From positions 1-64,000 of the forward strand of contig JACDNU010000006.1 in assembly GCA_017656505.1 (NCBI GenBank): a stretch of 64,000 nt of DNA. The letters run 5' to 3'. A model generated the notes under the pieces. The model was given only the letters and a program-made list of their open reading frames with translations. It was not told the origin of the DNA and did no database searches. This stretch comes from Archaeoglobus sp. GTDB taxonomy: Archaea > Halobacteriota > Archaeoglobi > Archaeoglobales > Archaeoglobaceae. Positions 17,751 to 25,804 of this stretch are shown here, piece by piece. A program made the position numbers and the translations under genes. Every line of letters starts with the position of its first letter. Within the stretch, counting starts at the first letter, position 1.

Positions 17751-18615
17751 CGATTAGATCCTCTGCATCGAGCTTCTCCCTTCTCAAGTAAGCAATCAAA
17801 CTTTCTTTCAGACTGTAAAATATTCTCTGACTGTAGAAAACTGCAGAACCAATCTGCACGGCTCTAGCTCCTGCAAGCATGAATTCGACAACATCCTTCC
17901 AAGTGGTTGCTCCTCCACACGCTATAATAGGAATGTTCAGTTCTTCAAAAAGATCCCAAACAATACGCATTGCTATGGGCTTGATGGCCTCTCCACTAAT
18001 TCCCCCACTAATGTTTGAGAGAATGGGTTTCTTCAGGGCTATATCTATCGCCATCCCTTTAAGCGTGTTTATCGCAACTATACCATCCGCCCCGCTTTCT
18101 TCCGCTGCTTTCGCAACCTCAAGATAATTCGAAAGGGCCGAGATTTTCGCAAAAACTGGTTTGGAGGTTTTTGACTTAACCGCCTTTACAATTTCCCCAA
18201 CGAGCTCTGGGTCATTTCCAATAGTAAGGCCGGCATCTTCTATATGGGGACAGCTGAGGTTTAGCTCGAAAGCATCAGCCATATCGAAACACCCAACGAG
18301 TTTAGAGAAATCTTCAGAATCCGATCCGAAAAGGCTCACAACTAGCTTCGACGCTTTGCTGAACTTCTTTAACTCTTCAGAGAAGTTCTTCGCTCCTGGG
18401 GAGGCTAAGCCCACCGCATTCAGTATACCATGGGAAAGATTTATAACTGCAGGATTTCTGTAGCCTTCCCTGGGCTCCAATCCGATGCTTTTCGTAACCA
18501 CCGCCCCGGCATTCTCAGCTATTAAATTGAGTGAGGATGCATAACTTCCCAAAATTCCACTTGCAAGCATTAACGGGTTTTTTAGTTTCATTCCGCAAAC
18601 TTCAACTTCAAGCAT
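17734..18615 (-). CDS. pyrD: Dihydroorotate dehydrogenase (class 1B type)
   Basis: FMN enzyme that oxidises dihydroorotate to orotate in pyrimidine synthesis, 293 residues. NPLMLASGILG begins the barrel, SIGLEPREGY and NAVGLASPG are conserved, and ELNLSCPH holds the family's active-site region with the class 1B cysteine. VAINTLKGMAID and GGISGEAIKPIA bind the FMN phosphate. Class 1B enzymes usually work with PyrK, not seen nearby. The ATG at 18615 is preferred over one at 18636, because the latter lies against a TATA box whose centre is 26 bases before 18615. Confidence 0.93.
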   Translation of the reverse strand: MLEVEVCGMKLKNPLMLASGILGSYASSLNLIAENAGAVVTKSIGLEPREGYRNPAVINLSHGILNAVGLASPGAKNFSEELKKFSKASKLVVSLFGSDSEDFSKLVGCFDMADAFELNLSCPHIEDAGLTIGNDPELVGEIVKAVKSKTSKPVFAKISALSNYLEVAKAAEESGADGIVAINTLKGMAIDIALKKPILSNISGGISGEAIKPIAMRIVWDLFEELNIPIIACGGATTWKDVVEFMLAGARAVQIGSAVFYSQRIFYSLKESLIAYLRREKLDAEDLIGAAHR

Positions 18616-18637
18616 TGGATTATCTTCATGCTCCAAG

Positions 18638-18644
18638 TATAAAA
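18638..18644 (-). promoter_or_regulatory. TATA box of pyrD
   Basis: TTTTATA read on the minus strand, centred 26 bases before the pyrD ATG at 18615. It decides the start: transcription would begin at that ATG, making a leaderless message. Confidence 0.55.
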
Positions 18645-18819
18645 TTTTAAGGCTTTGAATGTCGACTTGGATAAAATTGTTTTTTAGATATGATAACCAT
18701 CAAATTTATTGTTAGCATGAAAAATCTTCGGTTAACTTCATTTTCGAATCAAACCCTCATCATTAGATAAATAAATTTTAAACCGCAAAATAAATATTCT
18801 TCCGAGATAAGTGTGACTG

Positions 18820-19386
18820 ATGATAATCCCGCTGGCTCTGCTGATCAGCATAGCTGGTGTCTTCCATCTGATGGGCATTCATTCGATAGGCGCCCTTTTT
18901 ACCGGAATCTCACTAGTTTACGGTATGGTTATAGGATACTTAAGCATAAAAGAGCTTCCTGACAAGTTCTTTTTTACCAACACCTACTTCCTAACCTTCA
19001 CCCTCCCCGGCTCAATCCAAATTTCTCATTCCTTAGGCTACACCTTCCCACTGAACGTTATTGTTTGGTTCACATCTTATTTCGCCGGGGGGCTAATATT
19101 ATGGGTGTTTTTTCTTTGGAGGAAACTCGATAGAGAGATCCTACTATTTTTCCTAATTTTCCTTTTCTGCTTGAGTATAATCAACTTCTTCACATGGGCA
19201 AACGTTAACGGTGTACTTTACCCAGAATTAATCGTAAGGTCATTCAGATTCTTCTATCGATCATTCATTAATTTCTGCCTAGCCCCAGAATTCATTTTTA
19301 TGACTGAAGACATAAGCGTGCAGATTTTTATTGCACCCTTCATTTTCCTGATCGTTTCCCTCTTCGTTTTGGTGAAAAAGCTTTAA
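18820..19386 (+). CDS. Unknown integral membrane protein
   Basis: 188 residues with about six hydrophobic segments, the first beginning directly at the start (MIIPLALLISIAGVFHLMG) and the last ending VSLFVLVKKL. Few charges lie between the segments and no enzymatic motif is visible. I do not recognise the family. A TATA-like AAATAAATATT lies about 25 bases before the ATG, so it is probably expressed from its own promoter; the 200-base spacer to pyrD is A/T-rich and otherwise empty. Confidence 0.65.
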   Translation: MIIPLALLISIAGVFHLMGIHSIGALFTGISLVYGMVIGYLSIKELPDKFFFTNTYFLTFTLPGSIQISHSLGYTFPLNVIVWFTSYFAGGLILWVFFLWRKLDREILLFFLIFLFCLSIINFFTWANVNGVLYPELIVRSFRFFYRSFINFCLAPEFIFMTEDISVQIFIAPFIFLIVSLFVLVKKL

Positions 19387-19410
19387 ATCATAAATTAGCA
19401 ATTGCAAAAC

Positions 19411-19770
19411 ATGATTTATTTTAAATCAGGGGATGTTTTGAAAGAGATCGAGCTATTGCAAAACAAAACCGCCAAAATTATCCAAGAGCATCTGCCTATA
19501 AAAGGGATTGCAAAAAGGTGGGGAGACGAAATATACTTTGAAACTCCTATTAACATTTCCGAGCCGGAAGATTCGAGGGAAGTTGTTGAAGTAGGAGATG
19601 TTGCTTACTGGATTCCCGGCAAAGCAATTTGCATCTTTTTCGGCAAAACACCCATAAGCGATGATAAAATAAGACCAGCATCTCCAGTAAATCTCTTTGG
19701 AAAGATTAAAGATGTATCTGGTCTGGAAAGAATCGAAGAAGGTGATGAAGTTCTGATTTTTAAAGAGTAG
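19411..19770 (+). CDS. Cyclophilin-like fold protein (COG2164 type)
   Basis: 119 residues, predicted mostly beta, with WGDEIYFETP, VGDVAYWIPGKAICIFFGKTP and VNLFGKI, phrases typical of the small archaeal/bacterial proteins with a cyclophilin-like barrel (TM1367 group). No prolyl isomerase active site is known for the group and its role is unclear. Start taken at the ATG; a TTG three codons earlier is possible. It lies 24 bases after the membrane protein gene on the same strand. Confidence 0.7.
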   Translation: MIYFKSGDVLKEIELLQNKTAKIIQEHLPIKGIAKRWGDEIYFETPINISEPEDSREVVEVGDVAYWIPGKAICIFFGKTPISDDKIRPASPVNLFGKIKDVSGLERIEEGDEVLIFKE

Positions 19771-19854
19771 TTTGGGGACAAGGGATGGAGTATTTCCGAA
19801 AAAAATCACAATATTGAAGTACTATAATGGTTTCTTTCCGTTAAGGTGGTGCAA

Positions 19855-20799
19855 ATGGTAAGTGTTAATGAGATGGCGATGGATATTGTAGAGGATATGC
19901 TCGATTTTGAAGAAGAGCTAAGAATTGAATCCAAAAAACTCGAGAATGGTGCGACAGTTATCGATTGCGGCGTTAATGTGCCTGGGGGTTATGAAGCTGG
20001 TATAATGTACACCCAGATCTGCTTGGGCGGCTTGGCGGAGGTGAGCATCGTCACGGACACGATTAATGACATTCCCTTTGCTTTCATAACTGAATACACC
20101 GACCATCCCGCAGTAGCCTGCTTGGGAAGCCAGAAAGCCGGATGGGCCGTTAGCGTGGGAAAGTACTTCGCAATGGGAAGTGGGCCTGCAAGAGCTTTGG
20201 CGTTAAAACCGAAGAAAACCTACGAGCAGATCGAGTATCAGGATGATTCCGAGTATGCTGTCATAGCCTTGGAGGCTTCTAAACTCCCGAATGAGGAGGT
20301 TATGGATTTCATAGCCAAGGAATGTGAGGTTGAACCGGAGAACGTTTACGCAGTTGTCGCTCCAACAGCTTCGATTGTTGGAAGTGTTCAGATTTCGGGC
20401 AGAATAGTTGAGACAGCCATCTACAAGATGACAGAGATAGGGTATGATCCAAAGCAGATAATAAGCGGAGCTGGGAGATGTCCGATTGCCCCCATTCTTG
20501 AAAATGATTTGAAGGCGATGGGTTCAACGAATGACAGCATGATGTACTACGGCAGTGTTTTCCTCACCGTTGAGAAATACGATGAGATCCTCAAGAATGT
20601 TCCATCTAACACTTCAAAAGACTACGGAAAGCCATTCTATGAGATATTCAAGGCTGCAAACTACGACTTCTACAAGATCGATCCGAATCTCTTCGCCCCA
20701 GCACAGATTGCTGTGAATGACAAATCGACAGGCAAGACATACGTCCATGGCAAACTGAACGCTGAAGTTTTGCTGAAGTCTTACCAGATCGAACTTTAA
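19855..20799 (+). CDS. mch: Methenyltetrahydromethanopterin cyclohydrolase
   Basis: Cytoplasmic C1 enzyme interconverting formyl- and methenyl-tetrahydromethanopterin, a step of methanogenesis and of the reverse acetyl-CoA pathway in sulfate-reducing Archaea. 314 residues, family length. Conserved segments are [52 protein letters not shown] and [11 protein letters not shown]. The ATG follows AAGGTGGTG. It stands alone, as mch often does. Its presence is the strongest metabolic marker in the window for an H4MPT-using archaeon. Confidence 0.97.
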   Translation: MVSVNEMAMDIVEDMLDFEEELRIESKKLENGATVIDCGVNVPGGYEAGIMYTQICLGGLAEVSIVTDTINDIPFAFITEYTDHPAVACLGSQKAGWAVSVGKYFAMGSGPARALALKPKKTYEQIEYQDDSEYAVIALEASKLPNEEVMDFIAKECEVEPENVYAVVAPTASIVGSVQISGRIVETAIYKMTEIGYDPKQIISGAGRCPIAPILENDLKAMGSTNDSMMYYGSVFLTVEKYDEILKNVPSNTSKDYGKPFYEIFKAANYDFYKIDPNLFAPAQIAVNDKSTGKTYVHGKLNAEVLLKSYQIEL

Positions 20800-20915
20800 G
20801 AAAACATAAATCTTTTATTTACTTTATTTAGCCAGTGGATTCTTTTCATCTAATTTTTCCATTTTCTTTTTAAATTTTCGAAAGATTGAAATATAATATA
20901 TTCTACTGTTAATCG

Positions 20916-21272
20916 ATGGCAAAGGTTCTGATAGTTGATGATGATATCACAGTGAGAGATGTGCTCAAGGTAATGTTGAACGGACACGTTATAGTTGAAG
21001 CCACAAACGGAAGCGATGCTGTGAAGTATTTCAAAATCTTCAAGCCCGACATTGTTCTGATGGATGTCATGATGCCAGAAATGGATGGTGTTCAAGCTAC
21101 GAAAAAGATTCTTGAGATTGATCCCAACGCAAAGATTATCGCTATAACAGCATTTGCTTCAAGTAAAGGTCAAGAAATGCTCGATGCTGGGTCTGTAGCT
21201 GTTCTAGAGAAACCTTTTACGAGAAAAAGCATAAACGAGCTCATAGGAAAGTATGTAGGTCCAAAATCTTAA
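20916..21272 (+). CDS. Stand-alone CheY-type receiver protein
   Basis: 118-residue receiver domain with no output domain. The acidic pocket is D8-D10, the phospho-acceptor is D50 in LMDVMMPEMDG, the switch threonine is in AITAFAS and the lysine in LEKPF. No histidine kinase or chemotaxis gene is nearby, so the partner is unknown. TATATT about 25 bases before the ATG suggests a leaderless single-gene transcript. Confidence 0.9.
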   Translation: MAKVLIVDDDITVRDVLKVMLNGHVIVEATNGSDAVKYFKIFKPDIVLMDVMMPEMDGVQATKKILEIDPNAKIIAITAFASSKGQEMLDAGSVAVLEKPFTRKSINELIGKYVGPKS

Positions 21273-21313
21273 GATGGGAACTTTTAAATACCCTTCTTAT
21301 AAAACATAAGGAC

Positions 21314-21547
21314 ATGTCACTGAAAGAAAAAGTCGAAGAGATCATTGAAAAGGATATTAGGCCAGCCCTAATGAGGGATGGCGGGAACATAGCTCTTGTA
21401 GATGTGGAGGAAGAGGAGGGTGTTGTTAAGGTTCAGCTTCTTGGCGCTTGCGGTGGATGTCCGATGTCCCAGATCACGCTCACGATGGTGGTTGAGCAGC
21501 ATCTGAGGAGTAAAATTCCCGAGATAAAGAAGGTTGTTCCAGTTTAA
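21314..21547 (+). CDS. Nfu/NifU C-terminal domain iron-sulfur carrier
   Basis: A 77-residue protein consisting only of the NifU C-terminal (Nfu) domain: IRPALMRDGGNIALVDV and the cluster-binding GACGGCPMSQITL with CxxC. Such proteins carry or transfer [4Fe-4S] clusters. The ATG follows AAGGACATG with a short leader. Single gene; no sufBC or iscS beside it. Confidence 0.92.
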   Translation: MSLKEKVEEIIEKDIRPALMRDGGNIALVDVEEEEGVVKVQLLGACGGCPMSQITLTMVVEQHLRSKIPEIKKVVPV

Positions 21548-21636
21548 TTTAGTATAATATTTTTTATATAATTACTTATCATATGATGTTGATAAATATC
21601 AAAAAGATTAAATAGCTATACTCTGTTTTTGCTATA

Positions 21637-22050
21637 ATGATATACATCGAGCCGATTAACAGACTTATTAGAGATAAAAAGGCTGTTAAGGGAGAGAAAG
21701 TAAGCAAAAGGTATTTCGGGGGTTTTTGCGAGTGTGGAGGGATTATGTATCAGAAATCTTGGTTCCATTTCGATGGTCATTCGATTCTCATTTCGGAATG
21801 CGAAAAGTGCTGGAAAAACGAGTTCATAAACTTCAATGGTAGGACAAAAAGTGGTTCGAAAGGCAAAATTCAAGTAGTGGAGAGGGCCGATTTTAGAGAG
21901 TTCATAAAAGATTTCCTCTCCACCTCCGAATTCGAAGCTTTAATTGCGAAGAGCAGGGGTGAAAGATACAATTCCGCTGCCTTGAGCAGGGCGAAAAAGA
22001 AGCTTGAGGAGATGGATCTCCCCTTCGATGAAATTCTCGCATACATCTGA
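21637..22050 (+). CDS. Conserved-looking zinc-binding protein of unknown function
   Basis: 137 residues. The N-terminal half holds a likely zinc site, CECGG and later CEKC, about 26 residues apart; the C-terminal half is helical and charged (SRAKKKLEEMDLPFDEILAYI). This layout, a zinc ribbon plus a helical part, could suit a DNA- or RNA-binding protein, but I do not recognise the family. It is transcribed alone toward the convergent flippase gene. Confidence 0.65.
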   Translation: MIYIEPINRLIRDKKAVKGEKVSKRYFGGFCECGGIMYQKSWFHFDGHSILISECEKCWKNEFINFNGRTKSGSKGKIQVVERADFREFIKDFLSTSEFEALIAKSRGERYNSAALSRAKKKLEEMDLPFDEILAYI

Positions 22051-22074
22051 TTTTATTAAATAAATAACATCTTC

Positions 22075-22101
22075 TAAATTATCAATAAATTATAAATTAT
22101 C
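22075..22101. repeat. Direct repeat at the 3' end of the flippase-like gene
   Basis: TAAATTATC occurs at 22075-22083 and 22093-22101, period 18. Read on the minus strand the unit is GATAATTTA and its TAA is the stop codon of the gene ending at 22097, repeated downstream. Confidence 0.65.
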
Positions 22102-23116
22102 GATCTAGATATCTTGATTTTAGGATTTTTACGTTGACAACCAAACCGAATAGGAGGTTTGTATGGTAGGTTATTATTCTCCAGATCGCTACTAAAGAAC
22201 CCAGATACTCCTTACCAACAAAGAGGGAGTAAAAGTAAAACATTCCTGTCTCCGCAATACCACTGCTTCCTGGCGTAATCGGTGCGAGAGAGATTATAAC
22301 AAGGAAGAGTTGAGATGCAACTGATTCAGCCCAGTGGGGATTGGTTTTTAGAGCAAGAAGCAAAGCTGAAGGAACAAGAAACTCCGAAAACCATATCACA
22401 GCTGTTACGGCAAACAAAAATGCGAACTTGCTTTTCGGGATCGTAGCGAGCTGAACGGAAGCTTCTCTGAAAAAGAAAAGTTCTTTGGTTATCACAGTAG
22501 TTATTCTCTCTGCTTTTCCTTTTCCTATAAGTTTTTTGGCTAGAGAGGTCAGCTTTGCAGCAAGTTTCTCAACATTCCTCGGATCTTTGAATGAGAAGTA
22601 TAGAAAAGCTATGAAAAGAACAAAGAAAATTGTGAATGCAACGCCGGAGTAAATTCCAAATTTCGTTGTAAAGTCGGAGATGAAGACCATAACAGGTAAT
22701 GCTGAGATGAAAAATATCGCGTCTAAAAGCCTCTCTGCCAAAACAATGGCAGAAGATGCCCCAACACTCATGCCCCTATCTGTGAGCATTTTAACGCGTA
22801 GAGGTTCACCACCAGCAGAAGAAGGAGTAATCGCAGCCAGAAAACCTGATGCGAGGGAAGTTTGGAAGGCATACGAGAAGTCTATGTTATTACCCAAAGT
22901 GGAAGAGAGAATTTTCAGCCTATAGGCCCAGAAAATCCAGAAGAGAATGTGGAAAACGAGAGCCAAGCCAATGTAAAACGGGTTCAGCTCATAAATTATC
23001 TTCCAAGTTAGATGCGTCTCGGTGAATTTGAAAATGAGTGCCATCGCTAGAACGCTTATAAGCACTCCTGCTACCGTCGCTCTTTTCACTCCACGAGTCT
23101 TTTCTGTGGCTTCCAT
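22097..23116 (-). CDS. UPF0104 / AglD-type flippase-like membrane protein
   Basis: 339-residue protein with about eight membrane segments of the lysylphosphatidylglycerol synthase transmembrane (UPF0104) family. The conserved segments SLASGFLAAITPSSAGGEPLRVKML and ITPGSSGIAE are clear. In Archaea such proteins occur with glycosyltransferases and are suspected to move or act on lipid-linked sugars; the haloarchaeal AglD is one relative. The ATG follows GAGGTG and overlaps the glycosyltransferase gene before it by 31 bases. Last gene of a four-gene operon starting with mptE. Confidence 0.85.
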   Translation of the reverse strand: MEATEKTRGVKRATVAGVLISVLAMALIFKFTETHLTWKIIYELNPFYIGLALVFHILFWIFWAYRLKILSSTLGNNIDFSYAFQTSLASGFLAAITPSSAGGEPLRVKMLTDRGMSVGASSAIVLAERLLDAIFFISALPVMVFISDFTTKFGIYSGVAFTIFFVLFIAFLYFSFKDPRNVEKLAAKLTSLAKKLIGKGKAERITTVITKELFFFREASVQLATIPKSKFAFLFAVTAVIWFSEFLVPSALLLALKTNPHWAESVASQLFLVIISLAPITPGSSGIAETGMFYFYSLFVGKEYLGSLVAIWRIITYHTNLLFGLVVNVKILKSRYLDR

Positions 23117-24060
23117 TCAACACCTCTCCCTCGCAGAAAGTCAGCTAGCGATGAAAATGCTGCAGCCTGAAGAACTAAGGCATGGATTAGAAGACCTAGA
23201 GTTATTTTTAATTTTCTCCTCCCGTATTTTGCCAAAAGAAGAGGCGGAGATAGGAGAATGAGTGGAAGAAAGAGGGAAATGAAATAGGTGAGTGTGAGAG
23301 ACAGAAGCCATGAGATTTTAAAACGAATGTCAGACGACTTTTTTACTTGATTGAAATAGTTCCAGAGCTGCAAACCGCCGAAATACCACCTTTTTCGCTG
23401 AAAGTAAAGATCTTTCCAGTCAAGCGGTGCCTGTTCTCTTATCCAAGAATCCCTTACAAACAAAGCTTTGTATCCCAGAGAGTGCATTCTCGTAGCAAAT
23501 TCTGCATCTTCCGTAATAAACCTCTCGTCAATCCTGTATTTTTTTAAAATATCCCACCTTAAAACTCCAATTAACCCGTTAAACTGCTTGAATCCAGATT
23601 TCTTAAGTAAAAAATTGATCAACGCATACTCCACCTCAATTGTTTCCGAGCAAAGATTGATTGGGTTGCTGATCCTTCGCGGTGAGGAGGCAATGTAAGC
23701 ATTATCTGCACTTTCCAAACTCCTTATCGCATTTACCAAAAAATCTCTGGCCGGTTCGGAGTCAACATCGAAGATGGCAACGTAATCTGGCGAGAAGTTT
23801 TTGAGATGGCTTATCGCATCATTTATCGCCCCTGCACGTTTTCCCCTTGAATGCTTCCTGACTAACACATCCATACCCATTTTTAGCGGAATTTTTGGCC
23901 TCTCATCCATATCATTTCTAACATCGATGACGTAGAGGAATTTACAGTCAAAATCCGAGGAGTTAAGGTTCTTTAAATCCAAAACCGATCGTTTAATCAT
24001 TTCTGCAGGCTCAAAAGGTGATACAGGCACGATAATCGCAACCCTAATTGCAACCCTCAT
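23086..24060 (-). CDS. Family 2 glycosyltransferase, membrane-anchored
   Basis: 324 residues. A GT-A domain has FDVDSEP (the DxD metal site), ITEDAEFATRMHSLGY with the catalytic-base region, and QRKRWYFGG, the QxxRW motif of processive cellulose-synthase-like enzymes. Two membrane segments follow (around residues 240-300). It therefore probably adds sugars at the cytoplasmic membrane face. GGTG precedes the ATG; the gap to the GT4 gene is eight bases. Confidence 0.88.
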   Translation of the reverse strand: MRVAIRVAIIVPVSPFEPAEMIKRSVLDLKNLNSSDFDCKFLYVIDVRNDMDERPKIPLKMGMDVLVRKHSRGKRAGAINDAISHLKNFSPDYVAIFDVDSEPARDFLVNAIRSLESADNAYIASSPRRISNPINLCSETIEVEYALINFLLKKSGFKQFNGLIGVLRWDILKKYRIDERFITEDAEFATRMHSLGYKALFVRDSWIREQAPLDWKDLYFQRKRWYFGGLQLWNYFNQVKKSSDIRFKISWLLSLTLTYFISLFLPLILLSPPLLLAKYGRRKLKITLGLLIHALVLQAAAFSSLADFLRGRGVEWKPQKRLVE

Positions 24061-24068
24061 CCCAACAC

Positions 24069-25127
24069 CTACACCAAAGTGTAGTAGAGGTTCTCAACTC
24101 TTTCAGATACAACTTCCCAGCTGTACTTTTCGTTCACAGCTTTTAAGCCTTTTCTGGATAATTTTTCTGCCAGCCTGTCATCAGTCATAATCGCAAGAAT
24201 TTTTTCGGAAAGATCCTCAACATCCGAGAAAACCAAACCACCTTCAACTGCAACATCTCTAACCCCAGGTATGTTCGAGCCGATAACCGGAGTGGCAGAC
24301 GCCATAGCTTCGATCAGAACTATTCCAAAGGCTTCAAGCCTTGAAAAAGATGGGAGGACTAGCAATCTTGCCCACCTCATCCAAGAAGAAACTTCTTCAT
24401 CAGGCAGTCTTCCTTTGAATTCAGCTTCAACTCCAAGCTTTCTTGCAAGAAGCTCTAATCTCCCCCTGTCTTCGCCATCTCCAACTATAACAAGCCTTGA
24501 ATCTTTCAGCTTTCGTTTAACATCACACATCGCTTTTAAAAGGATGTCTACTCCCTTATATTCTACCAATCTCCCAACGTAGAGAACTATCGGCTCCCTT
24601 TCAGCCTTGCCGGGCTTGAAAATTTTTGTATCAACAGCATTTGGGATTATTTCGATCTTATCCATGAAGCGTGAAAGGATGGGGGAGGTTAAAGCGTAGC
24701 TAGAGGTTGTTGCAATTATCGCATCACACGATTCGAGCAGCGGGATGGTAATGCGAACGTTGAACTGCTCGATGAACCTCCCCATTAAAGAAGGTATCCT
24801 ATGACCGTCAACCGTTTCAGGCACCAGAACATCGTTGTGGTATGTTATTACGTGCGGAGACAGCTTCTCCTCCCTGATCATCCTTGCGAAGAATGGAGAG
24901 GGGATGTGGGAGTGATAGATATCCGCCTCAAGCCTAGGAAAAGAGAAAGGTAGAGGGGAGTAAGGCAGGTTCAAACATTTCACCTTCACAACCTCACTAT
25001 TTTCCCCTGTTGACGAGACTACTTTGACTTCATGGTTTTTTGAAAGGAATGAGGCCAGATATTTGACATGAACCTCAATACCACCTATGTGGGGGGGATA
25101 GTAAGGAGTCGTGAAAACTATCCTCAT
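24069..25127 (-). CDS. Family 4 glycosyltransferase
   Basis: 352-residue GT-B enzyme. It opens MRIVFTTPYYPPHIGGIEVH, with the glycine-rich acceptor loop, and the donor-binding C-terminal domain has LYVGRLVEYKGVDILLKA and SRLEAFGIVLIEAMASATPVI, the EX7E motif. The sugar and acceptor cannot be inferred. GGTGAAGC before the ATG overlaps the mptE stop, so translation is coupled. Confidence 0.9.
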   Translation of the reverse strand: MRIVFTTPYYPPHIGGIEVHVKYLASFLSKNHEVKVVSSTGENSEVVKVKCLNLPYSPLPFSFPRLEADIYHSHIPSPFFARMIREEKLSPHVITYHNDVLVPETVDGHRIPSLMGRFIEQFNVRITIPLLESCDAIIATTSSYALTSPILSRFMDKIEIIPNAVDTKIFKPGKAEREPIVLYVGRLVEYKGVDILLKAMCDVKRKLKDSRLVIVGDGEDRGRLELLARKLGVEAEFKGRLPDEEVSSWMRWARLLVLPSFSRLEAFGIVLIEAMASATPVIGSNIPGVRDVAVEGGLVFSDVEDLSEKILAIMTDDRLAEKLSRKGLKAVNEKYSWEVVSERVENLYYTLV

Positions 25128-25130
25128 GCT

Positions 25131-25745
25131 TCACCATCCGAGCTCGTGGGCTATGATTTTCCTCGCCCACTCTAGCTTTTTCTTTTTTATCCCGCTTGCT
25201 TTCTCGAAGTCGAAGCCGACAAGCTTGATATTCTTTGCCCCCATTTCCTTAGCCATGCAAACAGCCCTGTCTCCGTCCGTGAAGCCACCAAAGTTGTAAA
25301 TTCTGTCGAAAGGAATGCTCTGGGTTGTTCCGATGAAATCGTCAACTTTGGGAATTACCGATTTGATTCTCTCGATATTATCCCCATGAGCATGCAAGAC
25401 TAGCAGACAGCCCTTCTTTTGTATTTCAACCAGAAGCTCGGTTGGCTCTTCCATATCCGTAACATGAATGTCGGGGATGAAGTCGGTTAAGGCAAGCAAA
25501 GCCTTTCCAGCTGTAATTTTTATGCCACTAAAACTCTCCAGCTCCTTAACAGCATCATACTCCAAAACTGGGCCTATTACAACAACATCTCTTCCCTCAA
25601 TTTTTTTGAACAAAACTCCAGAATCGAGAAGTTTTTTCTTGCCGAGCTTATGCATTAGCACGGCAGAAAATTCATCCTCCTCCTTTGAAAAATTGAAATC
25701 CTTTAGGATTTGACGATAAAATTCAAGCCATGTTTCAAGATTCAT
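25131..25745 (-). CDS. mptE: 6-hydroxymethyl-7,8-dihydropterin pyrophosphokinase (DUF115, MptE)
   Basis: 204-residue DUF115 protein. The archaeal member MptE of Methanocaldococcus activates hydroxymethyl-dihydropterin with ATP, the step before condensation with 4-aminobenzoate-derived ribitol in tetrahydromethanopterin synthesis. Recognisable segments are VVIGPVLEYDAVKEL, ITAGKALLAL, IHVTDMEEP, LLVLHAHGDNIERI and NFGGFTDGDRAVCMA. The mch gene at 19.9 kb uses the final cofactor. It is the first gene of an operon otherwise devoted to glycosylation, an odd pairing. Confidence 0.88.
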   Translation of the reverse strand: MNLETWLEFYRQILKDFNFSKEEDEFSAVLMHKLGKKKLLDSGVLFKKIEGRDVVVIGPVLEYDAVKELESFSGIKITAGKALLALTDFIPDIHVTDMEEPTELLVEIQKKGCLLVLHAHGDNIERIKSVIPKVDDFIGTTQSIPFDRIYNFGGFTDGDRAVCMAKEMGAKNIKLVGFDFEKASGIKKKKLEWARKIIAHELGW

Positions 25746-25804
25746 CTGACCATTTAATTTAAATCAATTAATTTAAGCGTTTCTTTTTATTCAACGCTGT
25801 CTCT

